Source of the DNA: Osedax fenrisi
Taxonomy: Eukaryota > Annelida > Polychaeta > Sabellida > Siboglinidae
Direction: 5' to 3'
Assembly: GCA_964019155.1 (NCBI GenBank)
Contig: OZ025243.1
Span: 16,200,288-16,264,287, forward strand
DNA length: 64,000 bases
Shown here: piece by piece, positions 1-13,384 of the stretch
Position numbering within the stretch: position 1 is the stretch's first letter
Layout of the letters: every line of letters begins with the position of its first letter
Notes under the pieces: generated by a model
Told to the model about the DNA's origin: nothing
Seen by the model: the letters and a program-made list of their open reading frames with translations, nothing else
Databases searched by the model: none
Translations under genes and position numbers: made by a program

Positions 1-630
1 GTTTCTATAGTCGCCCAAGATGGCGGCCGATTCTCCATTGGTGTAGAATCAATTCTCGCGAATGCGCTATCTATGGTACTCTAAATCTATGGACAGGGAT
101 AATTATAGAAATAACGCATTTCTAAATGTTCTGTGGAAGTATCTCCTTTCAACCAAATTATATGGAATTTATTTATAATCTATACTTAAAACATACTTTA
201 ATGTAAATATAGAAATTTGTTTAGTAAAATATTTGTATATGATATCGAAATATACATTTAAATGTGACATGTATTTACAAAAATACCGAATATATTAATA
301 CATTTCCTATCGTTTTCAAATAATTATTATATCGATTACGCTTATAAAAACACTTTATATTGATATAAATACTCAAAAATAATTAGAGAAATTTAACAAA
401 TTTATAAATAAGAATTGAAAATATGTAATACATTTTTTTGTTGAAATAAAAATATTAATCATATTTTAACTGGCGCCTCACCCTTAATTAGTAAAATAAT
501 GCCAAGTTTTTATAGTCCGCCATTATATATGAAATAGTAAATTTGTCAAATCGTCGTTCGTAAATAATTCCATCGTGTTTAGACATATCTACGACTAACG
601 CATCTCTTTCGTCGTCGTCGTAGGTTTTAG
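1..630 (+). other. Intron upstream of exon C1
   Basis: AT-rich non-coding sequence ending in the acceptor at 629-630. The first 60 bases are GC-richer, but no supported exon was seen there. A 65-codon minus-strand ORF at 488-685 has no coding character. Confidence 0.5.
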
Positions 631-3590
631 AACTGCAAAACTTGAACGACGAACTCAACACCGAGGTGATCCAGTTACAAAACAAGAGTAAACGAGCCAG
701 CGAACAAGTCCAGCAATCATCGGTAGTCGCTAATGAAAGCTTACAAAGCGAACGCGATCAACTCGAAGTCGACTTGAAACTCGCGACCTCGAACCGCGAC
801 GCTTTGTTCGCGGAGATTGCGACTTTGAAACGCGACTATTCCGAATTGAAATCCGAAGTGGATTCTAGCGGCGAACGAAATAACGAAAACTTGGCGAAGT
901 TGGACGCCTATGAATTTCAAATAAAGGAGTTGCAATCGTCCGTGGATAAGTCGTCTCTGGATATCGTCGCGTTCAAGGAAAACGGCGAGAAATCGATAAC
1001 CAACGAACGTAAGTTAGAATCCGATATTACGTCTATGAGCTCCGAAGTCGTGGAACTGAAAAGTGTTTTAGTCTTAAAAGAGGAAGAAATCTCTAGTCTT
1101 TCTATCCAGGTTGAAGACTTTACGAAAAGCAACGAGATGGAAATGAAGTTGAAAAGTGAATTAGTCGAAAAAATTTCCGCCAACGAAGAATCTGAAGTTA
1201 AATTCAACGACCAGATTAAGGAGTTAATAGCTTCGAATGCGCTCTTGAATAGCGAACTCGAGATCGAGAAAAACGCACAAATTCAATTAAACGCCGACTT
1301 GAGAAACACGCGCCGCTTCGAAGAACAACTCAACACCATGCAACTCGAATATCGAGACTTATCCGCGCAATTCGACGCCGTAAATCTCGAAAACGCGACA
1401 CTGAAACCGATATCCGAGAAATTCAAAATCTTAACTAAAGAATTCGATGTCCTGCTGATCACGAATACAGGTTTGGTCGGCGATCTTTCTGACAAGCACG
1501 TTTTGTTAGAAGAAATGTCAAAACAGCTAGAAGACGTACAAGAACAACTGTCCCACTCCGAGGTCATGAACTACGAGAAGGACGAAAAAGAGATAATGAT
1601 GAAACAACGGATCGACGATGCACAAGATGCAACCGATGCGAAAAATGTGATGATCACAAACCTAACTAATATGAATCAAGAGTTATCGGATAAATTGCGT
1701 AGTTTGAAGAGCAATGCCTCATTAGATGGAGAACAAGCGAAGCAACAGCTCAAAGATGCACAAGATGAATCAGATGTGAAAGATGCGAAGATGACAGACC
1801 TAACTAATACGAATCAAGAGTTATCTGATAAATTAAGTACTTTGGAAAGTAATGCCTCATTAGATGGAGAACAAGCGAAGCAACAGCTCAAAGATGCACA
1901 AGATGAATTAGATGTGAAAGATGCGAAGATGACAGACCTAACTAATACGAATCAAGAGTTATCTGATAAATTAAGTACTTTGGAAAGTAATGCCTCATTA
2001 GACGGAGAACAAGCGAAGCAACAGCTCAAAATTGCACAAGATGAATCAGATGTGAAAGATGCGAAGATGACAGACCTAACTAATACGAATCAAGAGTTAT
2101 CTGATAAATTAAGTACTTTGGAAAGTAATGCCTCATTAGACGGAGAACAAGCGAAGCAACAGCTCAAAATTGCACAAGATGAATCCAATGTGAAAGATGT
2201 GAAGATTACCGACCTAACTAGTACCAATCAAGAGTTATTGGATAAATTGAGTACTTTGGAAAGTAATGCCTCATTAGAAGGTGAACAAGCGAAGCAACAG
2301 CTCAAAGATGCACAAGATGCGAAAGATGCGAAGATGACAGACCTAACTAATACGAATCAAGAGTTATCTGATAAATTGAGTACTTTAGAGAGTAACGCAG
2401 CGCTAGAAGGGGAACAAACCAAACAACAGAACTTAGACTTGATGGAATTAAAGAATTCTATTAAAGAATTCAATGAACAACTCTCGATTGAGAAAAATTT
2501 GAATGGTATTCTAACCGAAGATTTAGATAAATTGAAAAATGAAAAGGACGAAGTTGAGTTATGTTTGAGAAGAAAAATACAGGAATCGGACGAATGTGAG
2601 GAAACGTTGAAGAGTGAACTCGAAGAAATGTCTGAACAATATCTGAATTCGCAATTAAACGTCGAAAAAATAGAAGCGGATGGTCTAGAATTTAAAGAAA
2701 TAATCTCGCGAAAAACGAGCGAAAACAGCTCGTTGAAAAATGCAAACGACGCCGTTTCTAACGACATCGAAATCTTGAGAGCGGGAATATCGTCAATGTG
2801 CGCGAACCACGCTCACAACAACGCCGCCGGCGCTACGGAAGAGACCGGAAGTAAGTCTACAGACGACGACGACGGCGCATACATCGTGGACATGTTCGAC
2901 GAGAATAAGGAAGCGAACTCTACGCGCGATACGTTGTCGGAGATTCAGCGTACCCTACGTCGCTACGAAACGGACGCGCGCGATCGCGAGCTTAAAGTCG
3001 AGCGGCTAACGGAAGAAAACCTGAGCTTGAAGACCGCCACCGACGCACCGGTGAAGCGAGAACGCTCCGAAGATATGGGCGCGGGCGGTGATTCTTTAGC
3101 CGCCGAACTCGGTGACTTTTCATTCAACGGAGCCGATATGGGGGGGGGCGACGACCTATATCAATACAACGGCGGCGAGTCTGCGAAACGCAAACGCAAA
3201 CGCTACGAAGATGAGCGACTGAATGCTAGCGGGTCATCCGTCGGCACCGAGCTACAGCTACAGTCCGACGAAGGGAATCAGACGGATGCGGTACAGACGA
3301 CCTCGGCGTCGACCCAACACCTCGGCGCGAAGGTTGCCAACGCCGGCAGCCAATCGGAACCAGTCGTCGACGAGGACTGCTCAGCCGCGCACGACTACAT
3401 GGACCGGATCGCCGAACTGGCGGCCTCGGTGCGCGAGAAACGCTCGTCTTGCCTCGAAGCCATCGACGCCGTAACCGCCTCCTCCGACGTTTGCCGGGAT
3501 GACATCGTCGCCAGGGTGGAGACGCTTCGCGCGGATTTCGGCGCGCACGTCGAGATGCTAAACGGGGAGCTGTCGCTCGAACGCATGAAG
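631..3590 (+). CDS. Coiled-coil gene exon C1 (large internal exon)
   Basis: This is a 2,960-nt internal exon. The acceptor is TTTTAG at 629-630 (incoming phase 1) and the donor is ATGAAG|GTTTCG at 3591. Reading past the donor hits a stop at 3621, which supports splicing. It encodes about 986 residues of coiled coil. Codons around 1615-2440 form six 46-residue tandem repeats. From about 2860 the sequence becomes acidic (DDDD), then has a basic KRKRKR patch at about 3183, a probable nuclear localisation-like segment, before a last helical stretch. No start methionine is needed, because the frame is open to the acceptor. Confidence 0.85.
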
Positions 3591-6500
3591 GTTTCGTACG
3601 CCGCTATCTATACGAATGAATGAATGTATGAATGTTTATTTAGACACAAAAATAACGTAAGACGTTCTCTATTGCGTAAACAAAATTAAAATATAAAAAT
3701 ACGCAAAAAATATAAATCGGTGAAAATAATCAAATATATCGATCTACGATAGTTATCTATATAATAATACACTATCTATATATTCATCTATAATAGTCGT
3801 CTAACGTATGTACCCGGCCACTACGGTAGTAATATATACTTGTTATTAAAGGAGGTGTGAGAAAGTGTCATAGTCCGAATTCACAACCGAAAGGGCCGTT
3901 AATTGTTCATTTAATAAAATATACGTATATCTATGTATAACTCTATATATATTAATATATCTAGAACTAAAAATATATTGAATATTTGTGCCAATTATAT
4001 TTACAATTTAGTAAACTTCTAATAAGTGATGCTTTTTATAATTATTAACTCTGAATATATATTTGTAAAGATTGTTAACATGGAGTCTGAGAAAGTCACG
4101 TTATCCGATAGAATTGCTAATCTCGTAAATGAACTGGACCTATTAAAGATATCATCCGCAGAATATAGCAGGTAGAGTCTATCAGTATTTATCGAGCCTT
4201 GCTTGTTATAGATTTCATTTATTCATACCCTATCTCTTAGGTTGATTAAATTAGAAAGAGACACTTTAAAAGATCAGGTAATTATTAATGAAGATACATT
4301 GAAAAAGACGACTATTACATTGGCTGATATTGAAAACAAACATATAGCTGAAAATGCAATGGTTTTTATTAATACAAATATTTAATTACTATAACTAATA
4401 TATTTTATGTAATGGTATCATGGGTTAAAATTTAATTATAAATCATAATTCATATATGATTTATAATTTTTTTTTAATTATATCAAAATATTTAATATAA
4501 TTTTAATTTTTTAAATATTAATAAAAATAAGATTATTATAAAAATTAATATGAAAAATTTTGATATTTTTATAATTTTTTTCAAATCAATTTTTCCATAA
4601 TTATAGTGTAATCTCTAAGTAACACAATACTTAAATTGTATATTTTATTCTTAAAATTAATTTAAATTAAAAATAAATAATTTATTATAATAATATTACG
4701 ATATTTTAATACGATATAAACAATTTACACGAATTAATAGTATTCAATAAAATATATTTAATTGAAGATAATAATTAATAATAATACGAATACAACTTAA
4801 GGGGATGAGATACCATTGATTTTTTCGGAAAAAAATTGAATTTCAAATTTTTTTTTAATGTAAAATTATAATATTTCAAATATTATCTTTAAAATGGTGT
4901 TTAAATTATGTTCATTACATTATTCATTTTGTTTATATTATATTATTTGTACCTATATAATCATATTGTTTATATTCATATATTATATTTGAAACTTGAT
5001 TTACTCAGAATAATTATTTTGCATTTTGTATATCTCCAATTAATGTCTCTTCTTATTCAATATTGAATATTTTTTCTTCAAATTTTCACAATATTATATA
5101 TAATATATGTAAATTTATATAAATTGTAAATTTAGAGATAATTTGTGATAAATATCTTAATTAATTATTTTTTTTTATAATTAATAATTTTTATATTATT
5201 TATGTTAATAATTATTAAAATATATTCAACCATATGATAAAGCTATATGTTTATAATAAGATTGTTAAAAAATTATTACAAAAACTTTAATATTATAAGA
5301 GTTTATACATTTTTAAAACATGCTATTTTCCCTATCTTTTACATGTATACTGTTTATAAGTAGCTGGTCCCCTTAACTAGTACATACATCATTCTATATG
5401 CAAGTCGTTGAATATAGTATATCTCATTAAACCCGATATCGCGTGTAAATTAGTAGCGAAGCCTAACTGCATGAATATTCACAGACTGCAGAACTACGCC
5501 TTGATATTCAGGCCAGTAGAGATGAGATCACGTTGCTGAAATCTACGATTGAGAAGAAAGAGAGGTCAGCACACCCACACGTCCCCCCCCACTAAGCCGG
5601 TTCAGCTCAGTACATTTGTTTTCAAAATTGCTGCATCGTTATTATTAATGTTTGGAGTATTTCTGACATAATGGTATAATTTTTTTTTTTAATATGTAGT
5701 ATTCGACATGCGTCGGAGCTTTTAAAAATGCCTATAAATATTTGTCTATAGAAAAAATACCGCTATTACCTATATTGAAATCACGTGACAATTACATTAT
5801 AAATAATTAATTTTCAAATTTATATTCATTTTTATTATACTTTTTAACCACGAACCTTCGTAATAATACACCTTTTTATATTTTATATAACCCCAAACCA
5901 TTTACTAAATGACAAATAACAACATATATGGATATAATCGGCTAATCTTACTGATAAATAATAACTATAAAGATATTCGAATATGGGATATTGGTACTAA
6001 AATGAGATTTTATATATTTATGCCATTATAATAAAATTTGTATATTTGCTTATCAAATTCTATAATAGAAGTCATATCTTAGTTTTTTTAATTTTTATAA
6101 AAAAGTTATGACCACAATTGTACAAATAAAATTGGTAAAAATGTTAAATTTTGTAGATATAAATTATGAATGTATTAATTTATTTATAATACATATTATA
6201 ACATAACTCATTCAATAATGAATATTGTATAATTAAATTAACAGAATATATTTATTATATATATAGCTATCTAAATATTTATAGAAATAAAAAAATTATC
6301 AGCATTTCTAACCAATATTGTGAAAATAGGGATTTTTTTTATCTAAAACTAATATAATTTATATTTTTACAAAGCTGTTTAAATTCTATAATATAAGTTG
6401 TATCATGATTTTTACAAATTTACAAAAGAAAATAAATGATAGAACAAACTAATAATTTAAAAAAATTTTAATTTTTTTTTTAAATTTTTATAAATTTTAT

Positions 6501-9500
6501 TATAAAAAAATAAGATAAAAAGTGAAATATATTTTTTTAAATTTCTAACGATTTAAATTATTTATTATTTCCCTATTATTAATCAATTAGATTGAAGAAA
6601 AAAATTTCTAATAATTCGTAAACTTTTTTTTTTAAATATAAAATTTTTCATATTTTTCAATTAAAATAGTGAATAAATAACCACATGGTATACTATACAT
6701 TATTTTTTTGTTATTAACTTCATGTAATAGTACTATCATATACTTATGTATATATATATATATTTATGTTTATATTTTATTATAAATAATTTTTTTTTAA
6801 TTAAAATTAAAATAATTTGTATTTTTCCAAAATTTCCTGGAAATTTCCTGGAAAATCGAAAAAAAATATTATACAAATATTATCTTATGCACAAATATAT
6901 AATTCAAACTATAATTACAGATATAACTATACAAAAATGTTTAATGATGATATATCGAAGTTTCAAATATCTCCTATCTCCTCCATGTTAAACTTCATCG
7001 CTTCATCTCTTCATGTTAAACTTTAATATGTAATTTTACGTGGCGCATAATAATTAATTTTAAAAAAAATTTTTTTTTTTAATTTATTATCTAATCTAGT
7101 TCATATAAAAAAAGTGCAGAAATTTTCATAAAAAATTCACCGAGCCGAACCGGCTTAATGCACATAACCGGCGGGGTCTTCGTGATATTCCCCCCTAGAC
7201 GACCTGTAGTGTATTACGCTGTTTCCACGCGGAAAACACTGCCCGATATCCCGGCTATAAAAAATGATTAGTTTTAAAACATTTACTAGATGTAAGCGAA
7301 ATATTTAAGCTTTAATAATAGGTAATTTATATATAAGCGTATGCATGTGAAATCGGCTTTAGATTCATGCACACACGCGCGCGCGCATATATAAAGAAAT
7401 TTAGTTTTAATCAAAACAAACTAGATTGGATTAAAAATCAATTAAAGATTCATCGCGAAACAGCGTATATTTATATAAAACGTTATATTAAATGAAGTAT
7501 ATCGATAGAGATATAGATTATTACGAGTATAGAAACAGGCCTATAACAAAGGCGGCATTAACGAGGTGAACTGTTTACATCGATTGTAACCGATCAACTT
7601 TTATCCACCTTACGTGTTTAAAGCAACAGGTCAGGTTAGACTAAGTTAAAGATGTCGATCGTTATCGACTATTATTCGCGAATACGTATATACCCCGGCG
7701 ATAGACCAGAAAAGTACCTCAACGGAACCTTAACTCTATGGCCTTTTGAGATCTAAAATAACTATACATTATAATTTATAACTTATATGTATTATTTCAT
7801 ACAAACTGTTATATCTTAATAAACAATATTTATTTATTTATTATTTATTTATATACACGGGTCACACCCTTCGCTGTGACCTCTAGACGTTCTCATAGCC
7901 GTATAGCCATAGAGCTAGAGAGAAATAGAGCGGTAATACTCAATGCCTCACAACGTAAGCCAATGCGGAAAGCTGAAATACAAAATCAGCCATTTTGAGG
8001 TGACCAAATATTAAAATATAATATTCTTATAATCATGACTTTTTTATTATTAATTATATCAAAAAAGTAAAATATGAAACTTATATTACTTTTTTATCCT
8101 CTTTCCAATGATATTATTAATTTTATTGGCTATAAAATAAAAAATCAAATAGGTCAAATCTGCCATTTTGAGGTGACCAATTTAGCTTTCCGCATGTCAG
8201 ATACTCTGTTTACCACTCTATGGCTCTCTAGCTCTATGTGCATAGCCGCACTAGATTCACACACACACACGCCTGTACTGTTGTAGACTACTGGACGCGG
8301 AGGTGGCCAACAGCACAGACCTCGAACTCGAACATCAGAGTTCTGTGGCGGCGCTGAAACTAGATGCGGCCTCGATTACGGCGAAACTTGAAGCCCAAGT
8401 CATCAAGGTCATTGCTATGACGCATCCGTAGTGATTCATACCTTTTTATTATTATTGCGATTTATAATTATCATATAATATACATAATATACAGTATATT
8501 AGGTCAAATGTATATATAAAGCAATGATTTATAAATATTCACGCAATTATATAACGATAACGTTATACTAACTCAGATGAATGACGTTAAGATTGAATTA
8601 ATGAAGCTGGAAGCAGATTACAAAGTAGCGTGCGTGAACATTGCAGACTTGAAATCCACTATCGATGATAGCCAAAGGTTTAGTCATTATGTTATATATA
8701 TATATATATATGAGTGTGTGTATATGTCTAAAATAAATTATAAATTTATATTAAAATTAATAAGCAAATACAATATTTCATATTCGAAAGTAGATTATTT
8801 ATACATATTCGAGTATATTCTATTTTTAATTTGTATATTATAAATAAAAATAATAATGTATTTATTTCTATGTTGTTATCATAATTAGCGTCGCTTAACA
8901 ATATTATTAACGATGAAAATCCGACTATAACTTCTCTACTCATAAATAGAATGCTTCAAGAAGAAAAGGATGTATCAAAACAGATGTTGATCAAATACGA
9001 AAACCAATCCGTGAAAACGAATGAAACGATCACAGATCTAACGTTCAAGTACGACGAATACATTACGGAGGTGCGTTACTATAAGTGTAGCCGTGTGTAT
9101 ATATAGCTCGTGTACATATACATGTACAATATTATATCTTGTCTAATATTTAAATTTGTTATCGAGAATTTAACAATATTTTAAAACTGAATTATTCTTT
9201 TATCGAATAATTCGTTAATTTTTATAATTATATTTTATATTTTCGAATACAACATTTTTAAACGAATTAAAGTACAAAATTTGTATTTTATAAATAATAA
9301 ATATCTAGTATGAAATAAGTTTTATAAAACAATTTTTTTTATTTAAATTAAATCTAAACATATTTTATAATTTGTAATATATATTGTCACTATTAAATAT
9401 TATCGAATTTTTTTTAAATTTTATTTTTTTTAAATCATAACTAATTGTAAATGTTCTTAATATTAAAAATATATATGAATAATTTATAAAATAATTTAAG

Positions 9501-11956
9501 GTTTAAAAAAATATAATAAACTCTATAATTGGTATTGATTAATATAAATATATTAATATAAATTATTATTTTTAAATTTATTTAATTGTAAATATTAATA
9601 CTTGTATCAATATACATAAATGTATGCGGTTCAACGACTTTTTATGCTGACTTGTATTATATATTACAGATTACCGAGGTAAAAATCCAGTCGCAGAAAT
9701 TCGAGTCGGATTACAAGATTGCGTGCGCCAGTAAGGTGGAGCTGACGAAGATGAACGAAGAACAGTTGAGGTTTAGTAGGACGCTCACTTACGCCCTAAA
9801 TCATGTCACGTGATCGATGGATAATCCAATCAGATTATTGTTTATAAATTATATAATAACGGCTGATTAAATGAGAGTATTATTTTGATAAAAATATATA
9901 TACAGTAAAACCTCTCTATAAGAAACCTCTTTATAAGAAAAACCTCTATAATAACATTTTTCACACATTTGGTTGGAATTCAACCTTTTCCACATTAAAA
10001 AACCTCTTTATAAGAAAATCTTATAAGAAAAATATAATAAAAACCTCTTTATAAGAAACTTATTGTATACAAAATAATTATATATAAATAGAAGTATTGT
10101 ATATTGATAACAATTATAGAAATTAATTATTATATAAGATATTTTTTTTTCTTACAAATATTATATTACATAAATAGCTCGAAATGAATTAAAATTAATT
10201 AATAATTGTTATTGTATATCCATAAATTTAATAAATTAATTAATAAATGTTATTTTTATCCTTGAATTTATTCAAATTAATTTATAAATGATATTGTATA
10301 TCCATAAATTTATTAAAATTAATTAATAAATGTTATTATATCCTTAAAATGTATTGATGATACAATTTATTATATTATACAATTAATTGTTAAATAATAG
10401 ATTATTATAATATTCATTATATTATATTCATCAATGATGATTCATAATTTATAATTTCTAATATAAATCTAATAAAATTTCATTATGTATTAACATGTCT
10501 AAGCCCAAACAATACAGTATACATTTAAAACAGTATACAAAATAAATATACTATATATATATAACCTATAGATTATATAATGCATTTTCAATTATAAATT
10601 AATTCTTAATTGGAAGAGTAAAAACCTCTTTATAAGAAAAACCTCTCTATAAGAAAAAAGTACTGAAAAAAAATAGTTTCTTATAGAGAGGTTTTACTGT
10701 ATATATATATATATATTGTTAATTCATTTTATTTCATGAAAACAATAATTAAACTAAATTTTAATATTATTATAATCAAATTAGACATCACTGCTTATAA
10801 CTTTTAAGTGTACCGCTTTATCATTGTCCGATGTATACACGTATAATAAAATAGCTATTGATATGTACAATTGTTGCTATTGATATATACAATTGTTGCT
10901 ATTGCTATTTACAATGCATGCACCTATAAGCCGTATGATATCAAACTCTGTCACTACTTAATCATGATGTAATTACTACAAGACTATTAGCAGAGGTATC
11001 TTTTTATGCACTTCAATCACACATATATATATATACATATACATCTAAAACTTGGTTCACAACGACTAGCTGAGTGTGCATGGTATTCTTACTAAGCATT
11101 GCCTACTAAGCATTGCCTACTAAGCATTGCCTACTAAGAATTGCCTACTAAGACTAATATATTTACTTACGCAGATTAACGGAATGTGAATCGAAGAGAT
11201 CCCGTGATATAGCGGATCTCTTCGAAGAAAAGGCATCAGCATCGGACAAGCTTATCGCGGATTTGACCTCGAAACAAAATAAATACAGCACTGAGGTTAC
11301 TCGCGTCTCATCGCTCTCCGCAAAGGTGTATCAGACGTAGTTCACAAATAAATACAATTTTACACACGATATGATCATAGTGATAATTATTATTATTTAT
11401 TATACGAAAAAAGTCTTCTCTTTTCTATCGTACTTTATTAGTGATTTAACGCGGTTTCGGGTTCCAATTCCGGGTTCTAACTAAATTTAATGAGATCTGG
11501 TTTTGAAAAATGGTCCAACAGCCAATCATGTGTTTTAATACCAGTAAATTAATTTTGGATATTTGTGTAAAATAAAAATAATATTTAAAAATTCATATAA
11601 ACATTAATTGATAATAAATCACTATAATGGATTCCACTGATAACATAAGTAAACTAAATATTACCAAAGCCAAATATACACTGTCTCCTATTAAGCCTAT
11701 TTAAATTGTAATATCTCACTGTACAAATCAAATAGGAAAATAATTATTTAATTATTTCATACAAATTACAATATGACTTATATTATAGAATTCAATAAGT
11801 GATACTAATTGTATAACAATAGCATCAATATAAAAATATCATTCTAGTAGATATTTGTTGATCATAATAACAATATTTCATGATAGGTGTTCTCCTAATA
11901 TTTATAAATTATATACTCTATTTATATTTATTCACATTATTATATACTTATACAAT

Positions 11957-11988
<32 letters not shown>

Positions 11989-13311
11989 TACTAACTGCAA
12001 ATATTCAATATTAAATTTTCTAACTTTTTAAAAAAAAATCTCGATTTCAAAAATTAATATCTGAAATATTAAATACTAGCCATTGCTCGATTTTTGATTA
12101 TTTTCCTATCTATTCCTTATTATGCATAGCTAATCTTTAATTTGTGTCTAACTAATTATAACTAATTATAACTCTATCCAATGTAGACCCAGCATTGTTC
12201 ATTTTTAAGATTTATTCGTAAAATTGTTTGCTCATCTATTATTTATTAATTAGAACTAATCCTGATTTTGAATTGATTGCCCAACACTGAGTTACTCGGT
12301 TTTTGATTGTTTGCTCATCTATTATTTATTAATTATAGCTATTACTATTGCTATAGCTATTACTGATATTCATTGCTATATATATTAGAATATACAATAA
12401 AATAAATTGTAGCTAAAATACTAACAAATGTAGACAACTATTTGTTTTTAATATTTCAAAAATAAGTGGAAACATTTTCAATAATATTTCAAAAAATATT
12501 TTTTTAAATATTGTCTTATATTCAATATTCAACACATATTTTTTTTAAATATAATATTTATATCTTAAAATAATATTTCAATTAGTTGAAAAATATAAAT
12601 AAAAATTCAAATAATATAAAAAAATACAAAGAATATAAAAAAAATATTACAAAATATATTTTTTAAAATGTCGAAAAATATTATTTTTAAATATGTCGAA
12701 AAATATTTTGAAATATTTCAAAAAAATATTTACAAATATTTCAAAAAAATATCCAACAAATATTTCAAAAAAATGTAAAAAAAAGCGTCGCTGAAGATTT
12801 TACATGATAAAAAATGATCTCAAAAGTCTCGAGATAATGAAATTTAGGCTTTAATTGTCGAGATAATGAAAAATAGGCACAATTTAAATCACTAGTACTT
12901 TATATTATTACCTGTTCAAAATAATATGTTATAGTATTGTCACCTACACACACTTCACTATGTTTACATTTTGTGTTCCCTATCGCTATAGATTCTGGAG
13001 TTAAACAACAAGATTTCATCTCAAGATAACGACGAGACAATACTTTCCAACTCTATCAAACAGTTAAACATTAAGCTAGATTCTCAGGTTATCTAGTTAA
13101 CTAACTGTAAACATTCATCATTGGTATGCCCCGTTATTTGGCGTGCCATCTCACTCTCTCTCTCCCCTATCTATCTCTCTATCCATCTATCTATCCCTCT
13201 ATCTCTTAAATCTCTCTCTTTCTCTATTTATCTCTCTCTCTATCACTCTTTTTCTATATATCTCTCTATCTCTATATCTCTCTCTCCTTCTATGTCTCTC
13301 TCTCCACTATA

Positions 13312-13384
<73 letters not shown>

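Noticed and set aside
2357..2767. 136-codon minus-strand Ser/Phe-rich ORF
   Set aside because: Antisense shadow of the coiled-coil exon C1.
7560..7720. tRNA or other Pol III gene in a GC-richer intron segment
   Set aside because: No A-box/B-box pair or cloverleaf could be recognised.
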